From Polynucleobacter sp. HIN11 (GTDB lineage: Bacteria > Pseudomonadota > Gammaproteobacteria > Burkholderiales > Burkholderiaceae), in assembly GCF_030297675.1 (NCBI RefSeq), contig NZ_AP028142.1:186001-250000 (forward strand): DNA of 64,000 bases. Reading direction: 5' to 3'. Of the stretch, positions 44,139 through 53,179 are shown piece after piece (position 1 is the first letter of the stretch; the number at the start of each line of letters is the position of its first letter). The notes beneath the pieces were generated by a model, which saw only the letters and a list, made by a program, of their open reading frames with translations, did no database searches and was not told where the DNA came from. The position numbers and the translations under genes are program-made.

Positions 44139-44544
44139 TGATGCTTCAAATCCAGTAACCATTGTTCTAGGTTTTGATTACGGCACTAAGCGGATTGGGG
44201 TGGCGGTTGGCAATTCGCTGACCGGAAGTGCTCAAGCTTTGGATGTAATCCAAAATATCAAGCCCAATCAAACATATCAAAAAATTCAAGAGTTAATTCA
44301 TGAGTGGCAGCCGAGTTGCCTAGTGGTAGGTTTACCATTGCATCCAGATGGTGCTGAACATGCAATAACCAAACGCTCGCGCTCGTTCGGTAAACAGCTT
44401 GCCAAGCAATCTGGTAAGCCCATCCATTATGTGGATGAGCGCTATTCCTCAGTGTTATTAGAACAAGACACCCAGTATCAGGGGGCTCTAGATTCGCATG
44501 CAGCTGGATTGCTCATAGAGCAGTTCTTTCGCGAGCGCAGTTAA
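44131..44544 (+). CDS. ruvX: RuvX/YqgF Holliday-junction-resolvase-like nuclease
   Basis: A 137-residue RNase H-fold protein implicated in 16S rRNA 5' maturation. The motif GFDYGTKRIGVAVGN carries the first catalytic Asp, CLVVGLPLHPDGAEHA follows, and the last acidic cluster is VDERYSSVLLEQD. Size equals E. coli YqgF (138). In many betaproteobacteria pyrR and pyrB follow; here the next gene is a convergent tolC-like gene. Confidence 0.95.
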   Translation: MPNDASNPVTIVLGFDYGTKRIGVAVGNSLTGSAQALDVIQNIKPNQTYQKIQELIHEWQPSCLVVGLPLHPDGAEHAITKRSRSFGKQLAKQSGKPIHYVDERYSSVLLEQDTQYQGALDSHAAGLLIEQFFRERS

Positions 44545-44558
44545 CTCCTGATTAATCA

Positions 44559-46145
44559 CTAGCGCAGTAATGCATTAATTGCAATCAAATCCTCATCGGA
44601 TAAATTAGCGGCCTGAGCTTTCAAGCGCAATGCGTTCATAATCGTGTCATAGCGGGCTTTGTAGAGTGAGGCGCGTGTGGTGAAGAGCGTATCTAAGGCA
44701 ATTAAGACATCGATGTTAATGAGGGTGCCAACGTTGTAACCTAACTTACTGGATTCCACTGCGGTAGCCGAGGATTTCTCAGCCGCTTCTAATGCCCTGA
44801 CTGTAGCTAAGCCACCATAGAATCCAGTAAAGGCTTGGCGGGTTGCCTGGGCAGCGGTACGTCGTAGATTGTCGTAATCTGCCTTCGACTTATCAAAAAG
44901 CGCTGCGTTTTGGCGGATGACGGACATATTAAATCCGCCCGACACGATAGGTAGTGTCATTTGTAACGCTAACGTGTTGTTATAAATATTTTGTGTTGGG
45001 AGTGGGTTAAAGTTCAGAGCAGAACCATTCGATTGATTAAAACCCGCAGTCCCAACAAAGTTAACGCTTGGATAGTTTGCGGCGAGAGAGCCTTTATATA
45101 CACTCTCGGCTAATTGCACACTGAGTTGACCAGCCAGCACTCCATAGTTGGCGTTTTCGGATTGGGTAATCCAGTCCTCCAATGCTTGGCCTGGGGGTAG
45201 TTTGGGGCTGACACTTTCTGCAATTGGTACTCCTTTGATATCCTTATTGCGGGCCCTTGGATCAGCCACCACCCCAGCAATCGAAACATCCTTTGCCATT
45301 GGTTTAATGTGCTTGACCGGGTGGCCAATCAGCTGTTCGAGAACTCCGCGTTTAACGACTAGGTCTGCATGTGCAGCAATCTCTTGAGCATTTGCGACAT
45401 CAAAGCGTGCCTGGGCATCATTGGCATCGACGATCGTAGCCGAGCCAATCTCAAACTTGGCTTTTGCAGCCTGAAGTTGTTGACGGATTAACTCTTTTTT
45501 GCTCTTGAAAAGCTCAACATTGTCTTGAGCTGTTAATACATCAAAGTAGGCTTGCGATACTCGAATGACCAAATCTTGCTGAGCTTGATAAAACTGAAGA
45601 TCAGAGATTTTGCTATTAAGCTCTCCTTGTTTAAATAGCTGCACCCCACTTAAGTTAAAGACCGGTTGGGTTAGCGTAAGGGTATAGCTACGCTGATCAT
45701 AAACTCGGTTATTGCCCTCTCCGTGCTGGAAAAACCGAGTAGCAGTTGGATTAGCTGAAACCTGTGGTAGCAATACGGATAACCCCTGCCAGTAGAGCTC
45801 TTTTCGGGCTGCTAAATTAAAGCGTGCACTATTAATCACTGGATCATTAAATGCAGCCTCTTGATACAGGGTAAGGAGATCCAAAGTACGGCCATCGAGC
45901 GCCTTACGGTTTTGGGGATCCGTTAGGTTCGATGAAATCGGTGGGATTGGAATAGCTGTTTGTGGTGGTGCTTCGAGCCTTAGAAGGTCTTGAGGACTTA
46001 AGGTCTTGGGTAATGCATTATTTGCCGGTGTTACGGTGACGGAGCCTTGATTAGAGGTTGGCTGCTGATTCGATTGTGAAAGTACCTGGCTAGATACTAT
46101 CCATCCAGCCAGTCCAATGAGGGTAATTAATGGGAACCGTTTCAT
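44559..46145 (-). CDS. tolC: TolC-family outer-membrane efflux protein
   Basis: Predicted outer-membrane channel of tripartite efflux pumps or type I secretion. From ATG 46145 it has 528 residues with a signal peptide (MKRFPLITLIGLAGWIVSSQ); ATG codons at 46154 and 46181 are alternatives. The mature N terminus (about residues 20-70) is a Gln/Pro-rich extension. The duplicated TolC fold shows DLLTLYQEAAFNDPVINSAR and, in the second half, NYGVLAGQLSVQLAES and AYFDVLTAQDNVELFKSKK. No pump genes are adjacent. The partner is unknown. Confidence 0.88.
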   Translation of the reverse strand: MKRFPLITLIGLAGWIVSSQVLSQSNQQPTSNQGSVTVTPANNALPKTLSPQDLLRLEAPPQTAIPIPPISSNLTDPQNRKALDGRTLDLLTLYQEAAFNDPVINSARFNLAARKELYWQGLSVLLPQVSANPTATRFFQHGEGNNRVYDQRSYTLTLTQPVFNLSGVQLFKQGELNSKISDLQFYQAQQDLVIRVSQAYFDVLTAQDNVELFKSKKELIRQQLQAAKAKFEIGSATIVDANDAQARFDVANAQEIAAHADLVVKRGVLEQLIGHPVKHIKPMAKDVSIAGVVADPRARNKDIKGVPIAESVSPKLPPGQALEDWITQSENANYGVLAGQLSVQLAESVYKGSLAANYPSVNFVGTAGFNQSNGSALNFNPLPTQNIYNNTLALQMTLPIVSGGFNMSVIRQNAALFDKSKADYDNLRRTAAQATRQAFTGFYGGLATVRALEAAEKSSATAVESSKLGYNVGTLINIDVLIALDTLFTTRASLYKARYDTIMNALRLKAQAANLSDEDLIAINALLR

Positions 46146-46222
46146 TGAATGCATGATCCGAAGTTTAAGCCCAAACGCCAAATTGATGAGTTTAGGGATT
46201 TAAGGCTTTAGTATTGATACTT

Positions 46223-47068
46223 ATGGAACCATTACTTTTATTCAAAGCTCTCATTCTCGGGGTTGTTGAGGGCTTAACCGAGTTTTTACCTATTTCGAGT
46301 ACTGGGCATTTAATCTTGGTGGGGGATCTCTTAAATTTTAATGATGAGCGTGGTAAGGCTTTTGAAATCATCATTCAGTTCGGTGCCATTTTGGCGGTGT
46401 GCTGGGAGTACCGTGAGCGCTTATTCAAGGTGACCAATACCTTTTTTTCTAGTAAACAATCACAAAAGTTTGTTTTGCATGTGGTGATTGCCTGTATCCC
46501 GGCCATGGGGCTTGGTCTGATTTTTGGTAAGTTCATTAAGACTCATCTGTTTTCACCAGTCCCTGTGGCAAGCGCATTCATTGCGGGGGCCTTTGTGATC
46601 TTCTGGGCGGAGTATCGCCAAACTAAAGCATCAACCATAAGGAAAATCGATAGCATTGATCAGTTGACTGCACTCGATGCTTTAAAGGTTGGACTGGCAC
46701 AATGCGCGGCTCTGGTACCAGGCACCTCACGTTCAGGAGCAACAATTATTGGTGGGATGCTCTTTGGATTGCCGCGAGCCGTTGCAACTGAATTCTCCTT
46801 CTTTTTAGCAATCCCGGTCATTGGTGGGGCAACTGCGTATGAGTTACTCAAGATTGCAAACTCGCCCCAAGTATTTGGTTTTGCTGATTTTGCGCCTACC
46901 CTTTTAGTTGGTTTTGTCGCAGCCTTTATCTCAGCATTCATTTGTGTGCGCTGGCTGATTCATTATGTTGCGCATCACAACTTTATCCCCTTTGCTTGGT
47001 ATCGTATTATTTTTGGCGTTTTAGTTTTGGTGACCTCGTACACCGGTCTTGTCGCTTGGTCTAATTGA
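46223..47068 (+). CDS. uppP: Undecaprenyl-diphosphatase
   Basis: Recycles undecaprenyl diphosphate for cell-wall synthesis. ATG 46223 gives 281 residues (E. coli 273) beginning MEPLLLFKALILG; a TTG at 46214 is less likely. Motifs are VVEGLTEFLPISSTGHLIL and the catalytic region LVPGTSRSGATIIGGMLFG. It is polytopic with about eight helices. It is divergent from tolC. Confidence 0.96.
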   Translation: MEPLLLFKALILGVVEGLTEFLPISSTGHLILVGDLLNFNDERGKAFEIIIQFGAILAVCWEYRERLFKVTNTFFSSKQSQKFVLHVVIACIPAMGLGLIFGKFIKTHLFSPVPVASAFIAGAFVIFWAEYRQTKASTIRKIDSIDQLTALDALKVGLAQCAALVPGTSRSGATIIGGMLFGLPRAVATEFSFFLAIPVIGGATAYELLKIANSPQVFGFADFAPTLLVGFVAAFISAFICVRWLIHYVAHHNFIPFAWYRIIFGVLVLVTSYTGLVAWSN

Positions 47069-47086
47069 TAGTTGCAGAGTAAAAAT

Positions 47087-47569
47087 ATGAACCTTTCAAT
47101 TGATGCTATACAGGCCAATATTCAGCTGGCCTTAGCACCTGTCTTTCTCCTAACAGCCGTCGCTACCTTAGTTGCTGCGATCACAGCGAGGCTGGCTCGT
47201 AATGTAGATCGGATGCGTTTTATCCAGAACCAGCTATATGGCGATCAGCAGCTTAGTCAAAAGCTGAAGACGCATTATGAGAAAGAAATTGATGAGTTCA
47301 AGACCAGAGGAAGGTTATGCACTCTGGCCATTTTTTTTGATGTCTTGGCGGGTGTTTTAATTTCTCTGACGGTTCTTGAGCTATTTTTAGTGCAAACCGG
47401 TGCAGGAAAATTGGTCAACGTAGGTTATGTTTTGATCACATTTGTTGCAGGCTTAGTCTCATTTGTGGTTTCTCTAACGCTGATCTTGGTTGAGGTTATA
47501 TTTGCCTATCGCTCGACAAGTTGGGATATGCCTGCGCAAGAACTATCTCAAAAGCCTAAAAGGCCCTAG
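47087..47569 (+). CDS. DUF2721 family membrane protein
   Basis: A 160-residue protein of unknown function. ATG 47087 is preferred over TTG 47072. The first helix region (LALAPVFLLTAVATLVAAIT) is followed by ARNVDRMRFIQNQL, a DUF2721 hallmark. Two further membrane segments lie near residues 88-112 and 122-148. It follows uppP by 18 bases and precedes the UDP-xylose synthase-like gene; no functional link is evident. Confidence 0.75.
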   Translation: MNLSIDAIQANIQLALAPVFLLTAVATLVAAITARLARNVDRMRFIQNQLYGDQQLSQKLKTHYEKEIDEFKTRGRLCTLAIFFDVLAGVLISLTVLELFLVQTGAGKLVNVGYVLITFVAGLVSFVVSLTLILVEVIFAYRSTSWDMPAQELSQKPKRP

Positions 47570-47610
47570 GAATAAAATTCGCAGTAACCTAAAATTTCTG
47601 AAAGATATCT

Positions 47611-48558
47611 ATGTCAATCAATCAAAGCAAAATCCTCATCACTGGCGGCGCAGGCTTTTTAGGCTCTCATCTGACTGAGCGTTTACTACGTGAGGGTAAT
47701 GATGTTTTGGTAGTGGATAACTTTTTTACCGGCAACAAACAGAACCTTGCGCACTTGATGGGTAACCCTAATTTGGAGATCATGCGCCATGATGTGACCT
47801 TTCCTTTGTATGTCGAGGTCAATCAGATCTATAACTTGGCGTGTCCCGCCTCTCCAGTGCATTACCAATACGATCCCGTGCAAACGACTAAAACCAGTGT
47901 GCACGGTGCGATTAATATGCTAGGTCTCGCTAAGCGGACGCGTGCCCGAATTTTGCAAGCCTCTACGAGTGAGGTCTATGGTGATCCAGAGGTGCATCCT
48001 CAACCCGAGGGCTATTGGGGTAGGGTGAATCCGATTGGCATTCGGTCCTGTTATGACGAGGGTAAGCGCTGTGCTGAAACCCTATTTTTTGACTACTTTC
48101 GCCAACACCAAACCGATATCAAAGTGGTCCGTATCTTCAACACCTATGGACCAAGGATGCATCCTAATGATGGCCGGGTCGTGAGTAACTTTATCGTACA
48201 GGCCTTGCAAGGTAAAGACATCACGATTTATGGAGACGGTTCTCAGACCCGAAGTTTTTGCTATGTCGATGACCTAATCGACGCCATGGTCAGAATGATG
48301 AACTCAGAGAAGGGTTTTACTGGCCCCGTTAATATTGGCAACCCCGGAGAGTTCACCATGCTCGAGCTTGCCGAGATGGTTCTCAAGCTTTCTGGCAGTA
48401 AATCCAAGATTATTCATCAACCATTGCCATCGGATGATCCGAAGCAGCGTCAGCCCAATATTGATTTAGCTAAAGCCAAATTAGGGTGGGAGCCCAAGGT
48501 ATCCCTTGAGGATGGCCTGAAAGAAACGATTGCTTATTTTCGAGTTCTATTGAAATAA
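47611..48558 (+). CDS. UDP-glucuronate decarboxylase (UDP-xylose synthase)-like SDR
   Basis: A 315-residue extended SDR, probably converting UDP-glucuronate to UDP-xylose for polysaccharide synthesis. The NAD loop is ITGGAGFLGSHLTERLL. STSEVYGDPEVHPQPEGYWG and NPIGIRSCYDEGKRCAE (with the YxxxK catalytic pair) are typical of UXS rather than of UDP-glucose 4-epimerase. FNTYGPRMHPNDGRVVSNF and IYGDGSQTRSFCYVDDLI complete the fold. No glycosyltransferase or polysaccharide locus is nearby. It precedes trmB by six bases. Confidence 0.85.
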   Translation: MSINQSKILITGGAGFLGSHLTERLLREGNDVLVVDNFFTGNKQNLAHLMGNPNLEIMRHDVTFPLYVEVNQIYNLACPASPVHYQYDPVQTTKTSVHGAINMLGLAKRTRARILQASTSEVYGDPEVHPQPEGYWGRVNPIGIRSCYDEGKRCAETLFFDYFRQHQTDIKVVRIFNTYGPRMHPNDGRVVSNFIVQALQGKDITIYGDGSQTRSFCYVDDLIDAMVRMMNSEKGFTGPVNIGNPGEFTMLELAEMVLKLSGSKSKIIHQPLPSDDPKQRQPNIDLAKAKLGWEPKVSLEDGLKETIAYFRVLLK

Positions 48559-48564
48559 AAAGGC

Positions 48565-49365
48565 ATGGATAAATTCCTGCCATCAAATCATCCTCATAGA
48601 AAAATTCGCTCCTTTGTTCGTAGAGCAGGACGCACTACAAGTGCCCAAGAGCATGCGATCGCAACTTTAGGTGGTCAATTTTTACTACCGTTTCAAGATG
48701 CATTATTTGATTGGTCAGTATTTGGTCCGTCGTATCAGAATGCTCTGCGCATTGTCGAGATCGGCTTTGGCATGGGTGAGTCCACCGCTCAGATTGCGCA
48801 AGCTCGTCCCAACGATATATTTTTAGGTCTTGAAGTTCATGAGCCCGGGGTTGGCGCACTTCTTAAACGCATTGGTGAGTTGGATCTTCACAATCTTCGC
48901 TTAATTTCCCATGATGCTGTTGAGATACTCGAGCGGATGATTGCACCCAATTCTTTGGATGGGGTTCACATTTTCTTTCCAGATCCATGGCATAAAACGC
49001 GTCATCATAAACGTCGCTTAATTCAAAAAGAATTTGTAGAACTACTCGTTTCCCGATTGAAGCCTAATGGCTATCTTCACCTGGCAACGGATTGGCAGCA
49101 TTACGCGGAGCAAATGCTCTTAGTTCTCAATCACCATCCTCTGTTACGAAATCAATCCACTCAAAAAGTTCGCTTAGGAGCCATTCTCGGCATCGATCAG
49201 GATCAAACTATTGGTGGTATTGATTGGACGGCGGAGCAGTTACAGGGGATGCATGAGGGTTTTGTCGATAAGCCCTCGTATCGCCCGCAGACCAAATTTG
49301 AGAATCGTGGTCTCAAATTAGGCCACGGGGTTTGGGATTTGCTCTATCGTAAGCGTGAGACTTAA
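48565..49365 (+). CDS. trmB: tRNA (guanine-N7)-methyltransferase
   Basis: Makes m7G46 in tRNA. At 266 residues it is slightly longer than E. coli TrmB (239). The SAM motif is RIVEIGFGMGESTAQIA, and the substrate and catalytic motif is FFPDPWHKTRHHKRRLIQ. The C-terminal block TKFENRGLKLGHGVWDL is conserved. It overlaps the stop codon of the convergent gabD by four bases. Confidence 0.96.
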   Translation: MDKFLPSNHPHRKIRSFVRRAGRTTSAQEHAIATLGGQFLLPFQDALFDWSVFGPSYQNALRIVEIGFGMGESTAQIAQARPNDIFLGLEVHEPGVGALLKRIGELDLHNLRLISHDAVEILERMIAPNSLDGVHIFFPDPWHKTRHHKRRLIQKEFVELLVSRLKPNGYLHLATDWQHYAEQMLLVLNHHPLLRNQSTQKVRLGAILGIDQDQTIGGIDWTAEQLQGMHEGFVDKPSYRPQTKFENRGLKLGHGVWDLLYRKRET

Positions 49366-50852
49366 AGCCCCATGCATACGTATTTCATTTCAAGGTACTC
49401 GTCGACTCCCCAAGAGCTACCCTCGCGGCCTAAGCCAGATTGCTTGACTCCCCCAAATGGGGCTACCTCATTTGAGATCAGTCCGGTATTGACTCCCACC
49501 ATGCCAAATTCGAGCGCTTCAGCGACCTTCCAAACCCGACCAATATCCCGACTGTAAAAGTAAGACGCTAGACCAAATTGACTGCTATTGGCCAGTCGAA
49601 TCACTTCATCATCATTCTCAAATGGTATGACCGGTGCAACTGGACCAAAGGTTTCTTCATGGGTAATGAGCATGCTATTGGTTACATTGGTAAGAACCGT
49701 TGGTTCATAAAACGTTCCACCCAAACTTGCACGTTTACCGCCAATTACAAGTCGCGCCCCTTTGCTAATTGCATCCGCTACATGTCGCTCCACCTTTTCA
49801 ATGGCCGCTTGGTCGATGAGAGGCCCTTGAGAAACGCCTTGCTCTAGACCGTTTCCAATTTTGATTGCTTTGGTTGCAAGGGCTAACTTTTCTACAAACG
49901 CATCGTGCACTTTTTTATGTACATAAAACCGGTTGGCGCAAACACAAGTTTGCCCGGCATTTCGGTATTTGGAGCTCATTGCGCCCGATACGGCAGCATC
50001 AATATCGGCATCGTCAAACACAATGAAAGGCGCATGACCACCAAGCTCTAAGGAGAGCTTCTTGATCGTTGGAGCACATTGCGCCATAAGAATACGACCC
50101 ACCTCTGTAGAGCCGGTAAAGGATAAATGGCGAACGGTTGGGGATTCGCAGAGGACCTTACCAACCGCAATGGATTGCTCAGCATCGGCGGTCACGATAT
50201 TAATGACCCCTTGCGGGACCCCTGCTTGATTCGCTAGTTCCGCAATTGCGAGCGCTGACAGCGGCGTTTGTTCTGCAGGCTTAATCACGATAGTACATCC
50301 GGCTGCCATTGCCGGAGCGATTTTGCGAGTAATCATGGCAATCGGAAAGTTCCATGGGGTAATGGCAACACAGACCCCAATGGCTTGCTTTAAAACAATG
50401 GTGCGCTTATCACTCCAAGTGGTTGCTGGAATGGCGCCCATGACTCGTTTGGCTTCTTCGGCAAACCATTCCACAAAGGAGGCGCCGTAGACCACTTCCC
50501 CCTTAGCTTCGGCAAGGGGTTTGCCTTGTTCAAGTGTCATGAGGGTGGCGAGATCATCCGCATTCGCCAAAATTAACTCAAACCACTTGCGCATGACCTG
50601 GGCACGCTCTTTGGCCAGCTTCCCCTTCCAGGCATTGAGAGCTAGCTCGGCAGCAGAGATCGCTTCTTGGGCATCGGAGACGTTCAAATTGGCAACCTCA
50701 GCAATAATTGCGCCATTGGCGGGATTGGAAACGGCAAATCGAGCGTTCCCTGACGCTTTCACCCACTGGCCGTTGATAAAAGCATCTTCATGAAAAAGAC
50801 TGGGGTTTTTGAGGAGTTTGCGGATATCAATCGTTGAATTGGGGGCGTTCAT
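49362..50852 (-). CDS. gabD: NAD(P)-dependent succinate-semialdehyde dehydrogenase
   Basis: Oxidises succinate semialdehyde to succinate. The 496 residues match GabD (E. coli 482). Aldehyde dehydrogenase blocks are AITPWNFPIAMITRKIAPA, FTGSTEVGRILM, LELGGHAPFIVFDDADID (catalytic Glu), NAGQTCVCANRFYV (catalytic Cys) and ETFGPVAPVIPF. A gabT aminotransferase is not adjacent, so the substrate could come from another pathway. The GabD subfamily is likely but not certain. Confidence 0.88.
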   Translation of the reverse strand: MNAPNSTIDIRKLLKNPSLFHEDAFINGQWVKASGNARFAVSNPANGAIIAEVANLNVSDAQEAISAAELALNAWKGKLAKERAQVMRKWFELILANADDLATLMTLEQGKPLAEAKGEVVYGASFVEWFAEEAKRVMGAIPATTWSDKRTIVLKQAIGVCVAITPWNFPIAMITRKIAPAMAAGCTIVIKPAEQTPLSALAIAELANQAGVPQGVINIVTADAEQSIAVGKVLCESPTVRHLSFTGSTEVGRILMAQCAPTIKKLSLELGGHAPFIVFDDADIDAAVSGAMSSKYRNAGQTCVCANRFYVHKKVHDAFVEKLALATKAIKIGNGLEQGVSQGPLIDQAAIEKVERHVADAISKGARLVIGGKRASLGGTFYEPTVLTNVTNSMLITHEETFGPVAPVIPFENDDEVIRLANSSQFGLASYFYSRDIGRVWKVAEALEFGMVGVNTGLISNEVAPFGGVKQSGLGREGSSWGVDEYLEMKYVCMGL

Positions 50853-51372
50853 GATGTTCTTCTTTTAAGTGGGTGGTATCTCGATGGCTTAGTGTAATCC
50901 CAACCGTAGTGGAAGATTATTGGCAATGATTGGCTCCAGAAGGAGGGGTGCTTGACTCTAGACATACAAAAATAGATCCGCCAATCGTATTGCCTATGGA
51001 GCGAATGCTGATTTCTAAAAACTACTACCAATAGTGGATATGACTCAGTTGACAGCCTATAGGTAGTTAGAGTGGTATGTGTTTTTTTCCAAAATATGAA
51101 AATATGCCCCGAATAAATGTTTTTTTCATGATGAGGAATGAGTGTTGACTAACTTAATTAAATCATTGTTTTAATTGATCTTTTTATATTCAGTAGCGCA
51201 TCATATTAGGGTTTAAACCGATAATATGAATTAATTGATATATAAAATCATTTCTTTATTCTTGACAGGTTATATAGGGGTTTCTAAGATTCGGCATGTT
51301 TAACAGTTGTTGCACTGCAATATAAATTGAGTCTAGTTATTTAGATTCTTTGTATTGTGTGTGACCCAAGCA
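50853..51372. other. AT-rich intergenic region upstream of the lytic transglycosylase
   Basis: This 520-base gap is the largest in the window and is AT-rich, especially after 51060. I found no convincing gene or RNA. It contains the promoter at 51262-51290. It also contains a TTGACT with nearby AATTAAA/TTTTAATT half-palindromes around 51143-51178. It would also hold the gabD promoter near its left end. Confidence 0.5.
51262..51290 (+). promoter_or_regulatory. Sigma-70 promoter of the lytic transglycosylase gene
   Basis: A consensus -35 TTGACA (51262-51267) is separated by 17 bases from TAAGAT (51285-51290), five of six matches to TATAAT. Transcription would start near 51297 and leave a leader of about 75 bases before ATG 51373. 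Confidence 0.75.
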
Positions 51373-52197
51373 ATGAAACCATTTAATTTGCCAAAGACAA
51401 TTGGGATTGAACAGCACTTGGCCTCTGCATCCTTAGCTAGGCTCATACAACGCCTTTTTGCATTTATGGTTGCCGCTATTCTTGCTGTTTGGTTGCTTGG
51501 CCCCCGCACCGGTGCTGGAATATTTGATCTTGCCCACTACTTAGTTCCTGCAGAGGCCCGTGCACTGATTCTTGGGGCGGATAGCGCTGAAATCTTAACG
51601 GCTGATGAGTCGTCTAATCAGCTCAAATTTTGGAGCTCAAATCCTCAGAGCATCCCTTCTATTGCGGGACCCGCATCGCAAATCCCAGGACATTTGGTCG
51701 ACTTAAGTGCAATTGATCGCTCTATATTGCGATCTGAGAATGAGCGTCGCGCGGTGGCGGAGCATTTAGCTAAAAAGTTTCGGATTTCTTTAGAAGACAC
51801 TCTTTTCTATGTCAATCAAGCCATGATGGTGAGTAAAGAGGTCAACTTAGACCCCACCCTCATCTTGGCGGTGATGGCGACGGAATCTAGCCTAAACCCG
51901 CGCGCTGAGAGCCGTGCGGGTGCACAAGGATTAATGCAGGTTCGAACCCATGTCCATCAAGAGAAATTTGAGCCCTATGGCGGCCCCTTAGCGGCCTTTA
52001 TCCCTGAGGCAAACATTCGGGTGGGGGCTCTGATTTTGAAGGCTTGTATCGCTCGCGCTGGATCGCTTGAGGATGGTTTAAAGAGTTATTTGGGCGCCCC
52101 CAATGCAGCTAGCGGGATTGGTACCTATACCCATAAGGTATTCACAGAGCGCGAAGAGTTGCGTAACGTTGCGCGCCGCTTAGGCGGTAACGTTTAA
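51373..52197 (+). CDS. Lytic transglycosylase (SLT domain)
   Basis: A 274-residue protein predicted to cleave peptidoglycan glycan strands in the periplasm. An N-terminal membrane anchor or signal (about residues 25-42, LFAFMVAAILAVWLLG) is followed by about 90 poorly conserved residues. The SLT domain shows AVMATESSLNPRAESRAGAQGLMQV with the catalytic Glu in ATESS. The usual terminal lysozyme-like block NIRVGALILKACIARAG follows. I chose ATG 51373; TTG 51355 and GTG 51361 are in frame. It overlaps the convergent nusB end. Confidence 0.88.
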   Translation: MKPFNLPKTIGIEQHLASASLARLIQRLFAFMVAAILAVWLLGPRTGAGIFDLAHYLVPAEARALILGADSAEILTADESSNQLKFWSSNPQSIPSIAGPASQIPGHLVDLSAIDRSILRSENERRAVAEHLAKKFRISLEDTLFYVNQAMMVSKEVNLDPTLILAVMATESSLNPRAESRAGAQGLMQVRTHVHQEKFEPYGGPLAAFIPEANIRVGALILKACIARAGSLEDGLKSYLGAPNAASGIGTYTHKVFTEREELRNVARRLGGNV

Positions 52198-52697
52198 TCT
52201 GCTGCGATTTCAGCTTGCCGCAGTTTTTGGGCAAGCTGATCCAAAACCCCATTGACGTATTTATGGCCATCGGTGCCACCAAAGGTTTTTGCTAACTCCA
52301 CAGCTTCATTAATTGCAACCTTGTAGGGTACCGATAGATCAGCAGCTAACTCATAGGTACCGATCAGCATGGCAGCATGCTCTACTGGTGATAGTTCAGC
52401 CAAGGGTCGATCCAACTCCGGAATAATGAGTGCATCAAGTTCTTGGTGCTGGCCGACCACCCCCTTGAAGATGCTGGAAAATAAATCACCCTGACATTTT
52501 TTAAATGCCGGATCTTCGCCAAGTTGTTTTGTGATCGCACTGATTGTTAAGGGGGCATCGCTTAGCTCGCCCGCCTTTTGAATCACCAAATACTGATAGA
52601 TGCCCTGCAAGGCATACTCGCGGGCACGCCTTCGCGGCGTGAGCGAGCGCTTTGGGTTTTGGGTCGATCCAGCCGTCATGTAATTACGCTGACTCAA
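52194..52697 (-). CDS. nusB: Transcription antitermination factor NusB
   Basis: Binds boxA RNA with NusE in rRNA antitermination. The 167 residues are longer than E. coli NusB (139), with a basic N-terminal extension (about 22 residues). Blocks are RRAREYALQGIYQYL, LSPVEHAAMLIGTYELA and PYKVAINEAVELAKTFGG. Overlap with ribH is 14 bases; ribBA-ribH-nusB is a common order in proteobacteria. Confidence 0.95.
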   Translation of the reverse strand: MSQRNYMTAGSTQNPKRSLTPRRRAREYALQGIYQYLVIQKAGELSDAPLTISAITKQLGEDPAFKKCQGDLFSSIFKGVVGQHQELDALIIPELDRPLAELSPVEHAAMLIGTYELAADLSVPYKVAINEAVELAKTFGGTDGHKYVNGVLDQLAQKLRQAEIAAD

Positions 52698-53169
52698 TAT
52701 CGAGATCAGGATTGATTGCTAGGGCGAGATTAGCCATTTCAACCGCGGCGCGGGCACAATCACGACCCTTTTCAAGGGTGCGTGCAAATGCTTGATCATC
52801 GGTATCGCACGTTAGCACCCCATTGGCAATCGGAATGTCGTGATCCAAACTAATGCGAGTAATGGCGCTCGCAGATTCATTAGAGACTAATTCAAAGTGG
52901 TAGGTTTCTCCCCGAATCACAGCGCCCAGGGCAATCATGGCATCAAACTCGTGGGTCTTCGCAAGTTGGGAGAGGGCAAAGCCAATCTCTAAGGCACCAG
53001 GTACTGTAACAAGTTGAATGTCTTGATGAGCAACACCTAAATTGAGTAACTCAGTAATGCAGGCTTCCGATAGCGCTTTGCAGTGCTCTTCATTAAAACG
53101 AGCTTGCACAATTGCCACCCTTAGGTCTTGACCATTTAAGTCAGCCTCAAAGACATCGATGTCGTTCAT
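52684..53169 (-). CDS. ribH: 6,7-dimethyl-8-ribityllumazine synthase
   Basis: Forms lumazine from the ribityl pyrimidine and the butanone phosphate made by RibB. The 161 residues match E. coli RibH (156). Motifs are VAIVQARFNEEHCKAL, TVPGALEIGFAL, ALGAVIRGETYHFELV and PIANGVLTCDTDDQAF. It lies ten bases after ribBA and overlaps nusB. Confidence 0.97.
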   Translation of the reverse strand: MNDIDVFEADLNGQDLRVAIVQARFNEEHCKALSEACITELLNLGVAHQDIQLVTVPGALEIGFALSQLAKTHEFDAMIALGAVIRGETYHFELVSNESASAITRISLDHDIPIANGVLTCDTDDQAFARTLEKGRDCARAAVEMANLALAINPDLDIESA

Positions 53170-53179
53170 GCGCTATTCC

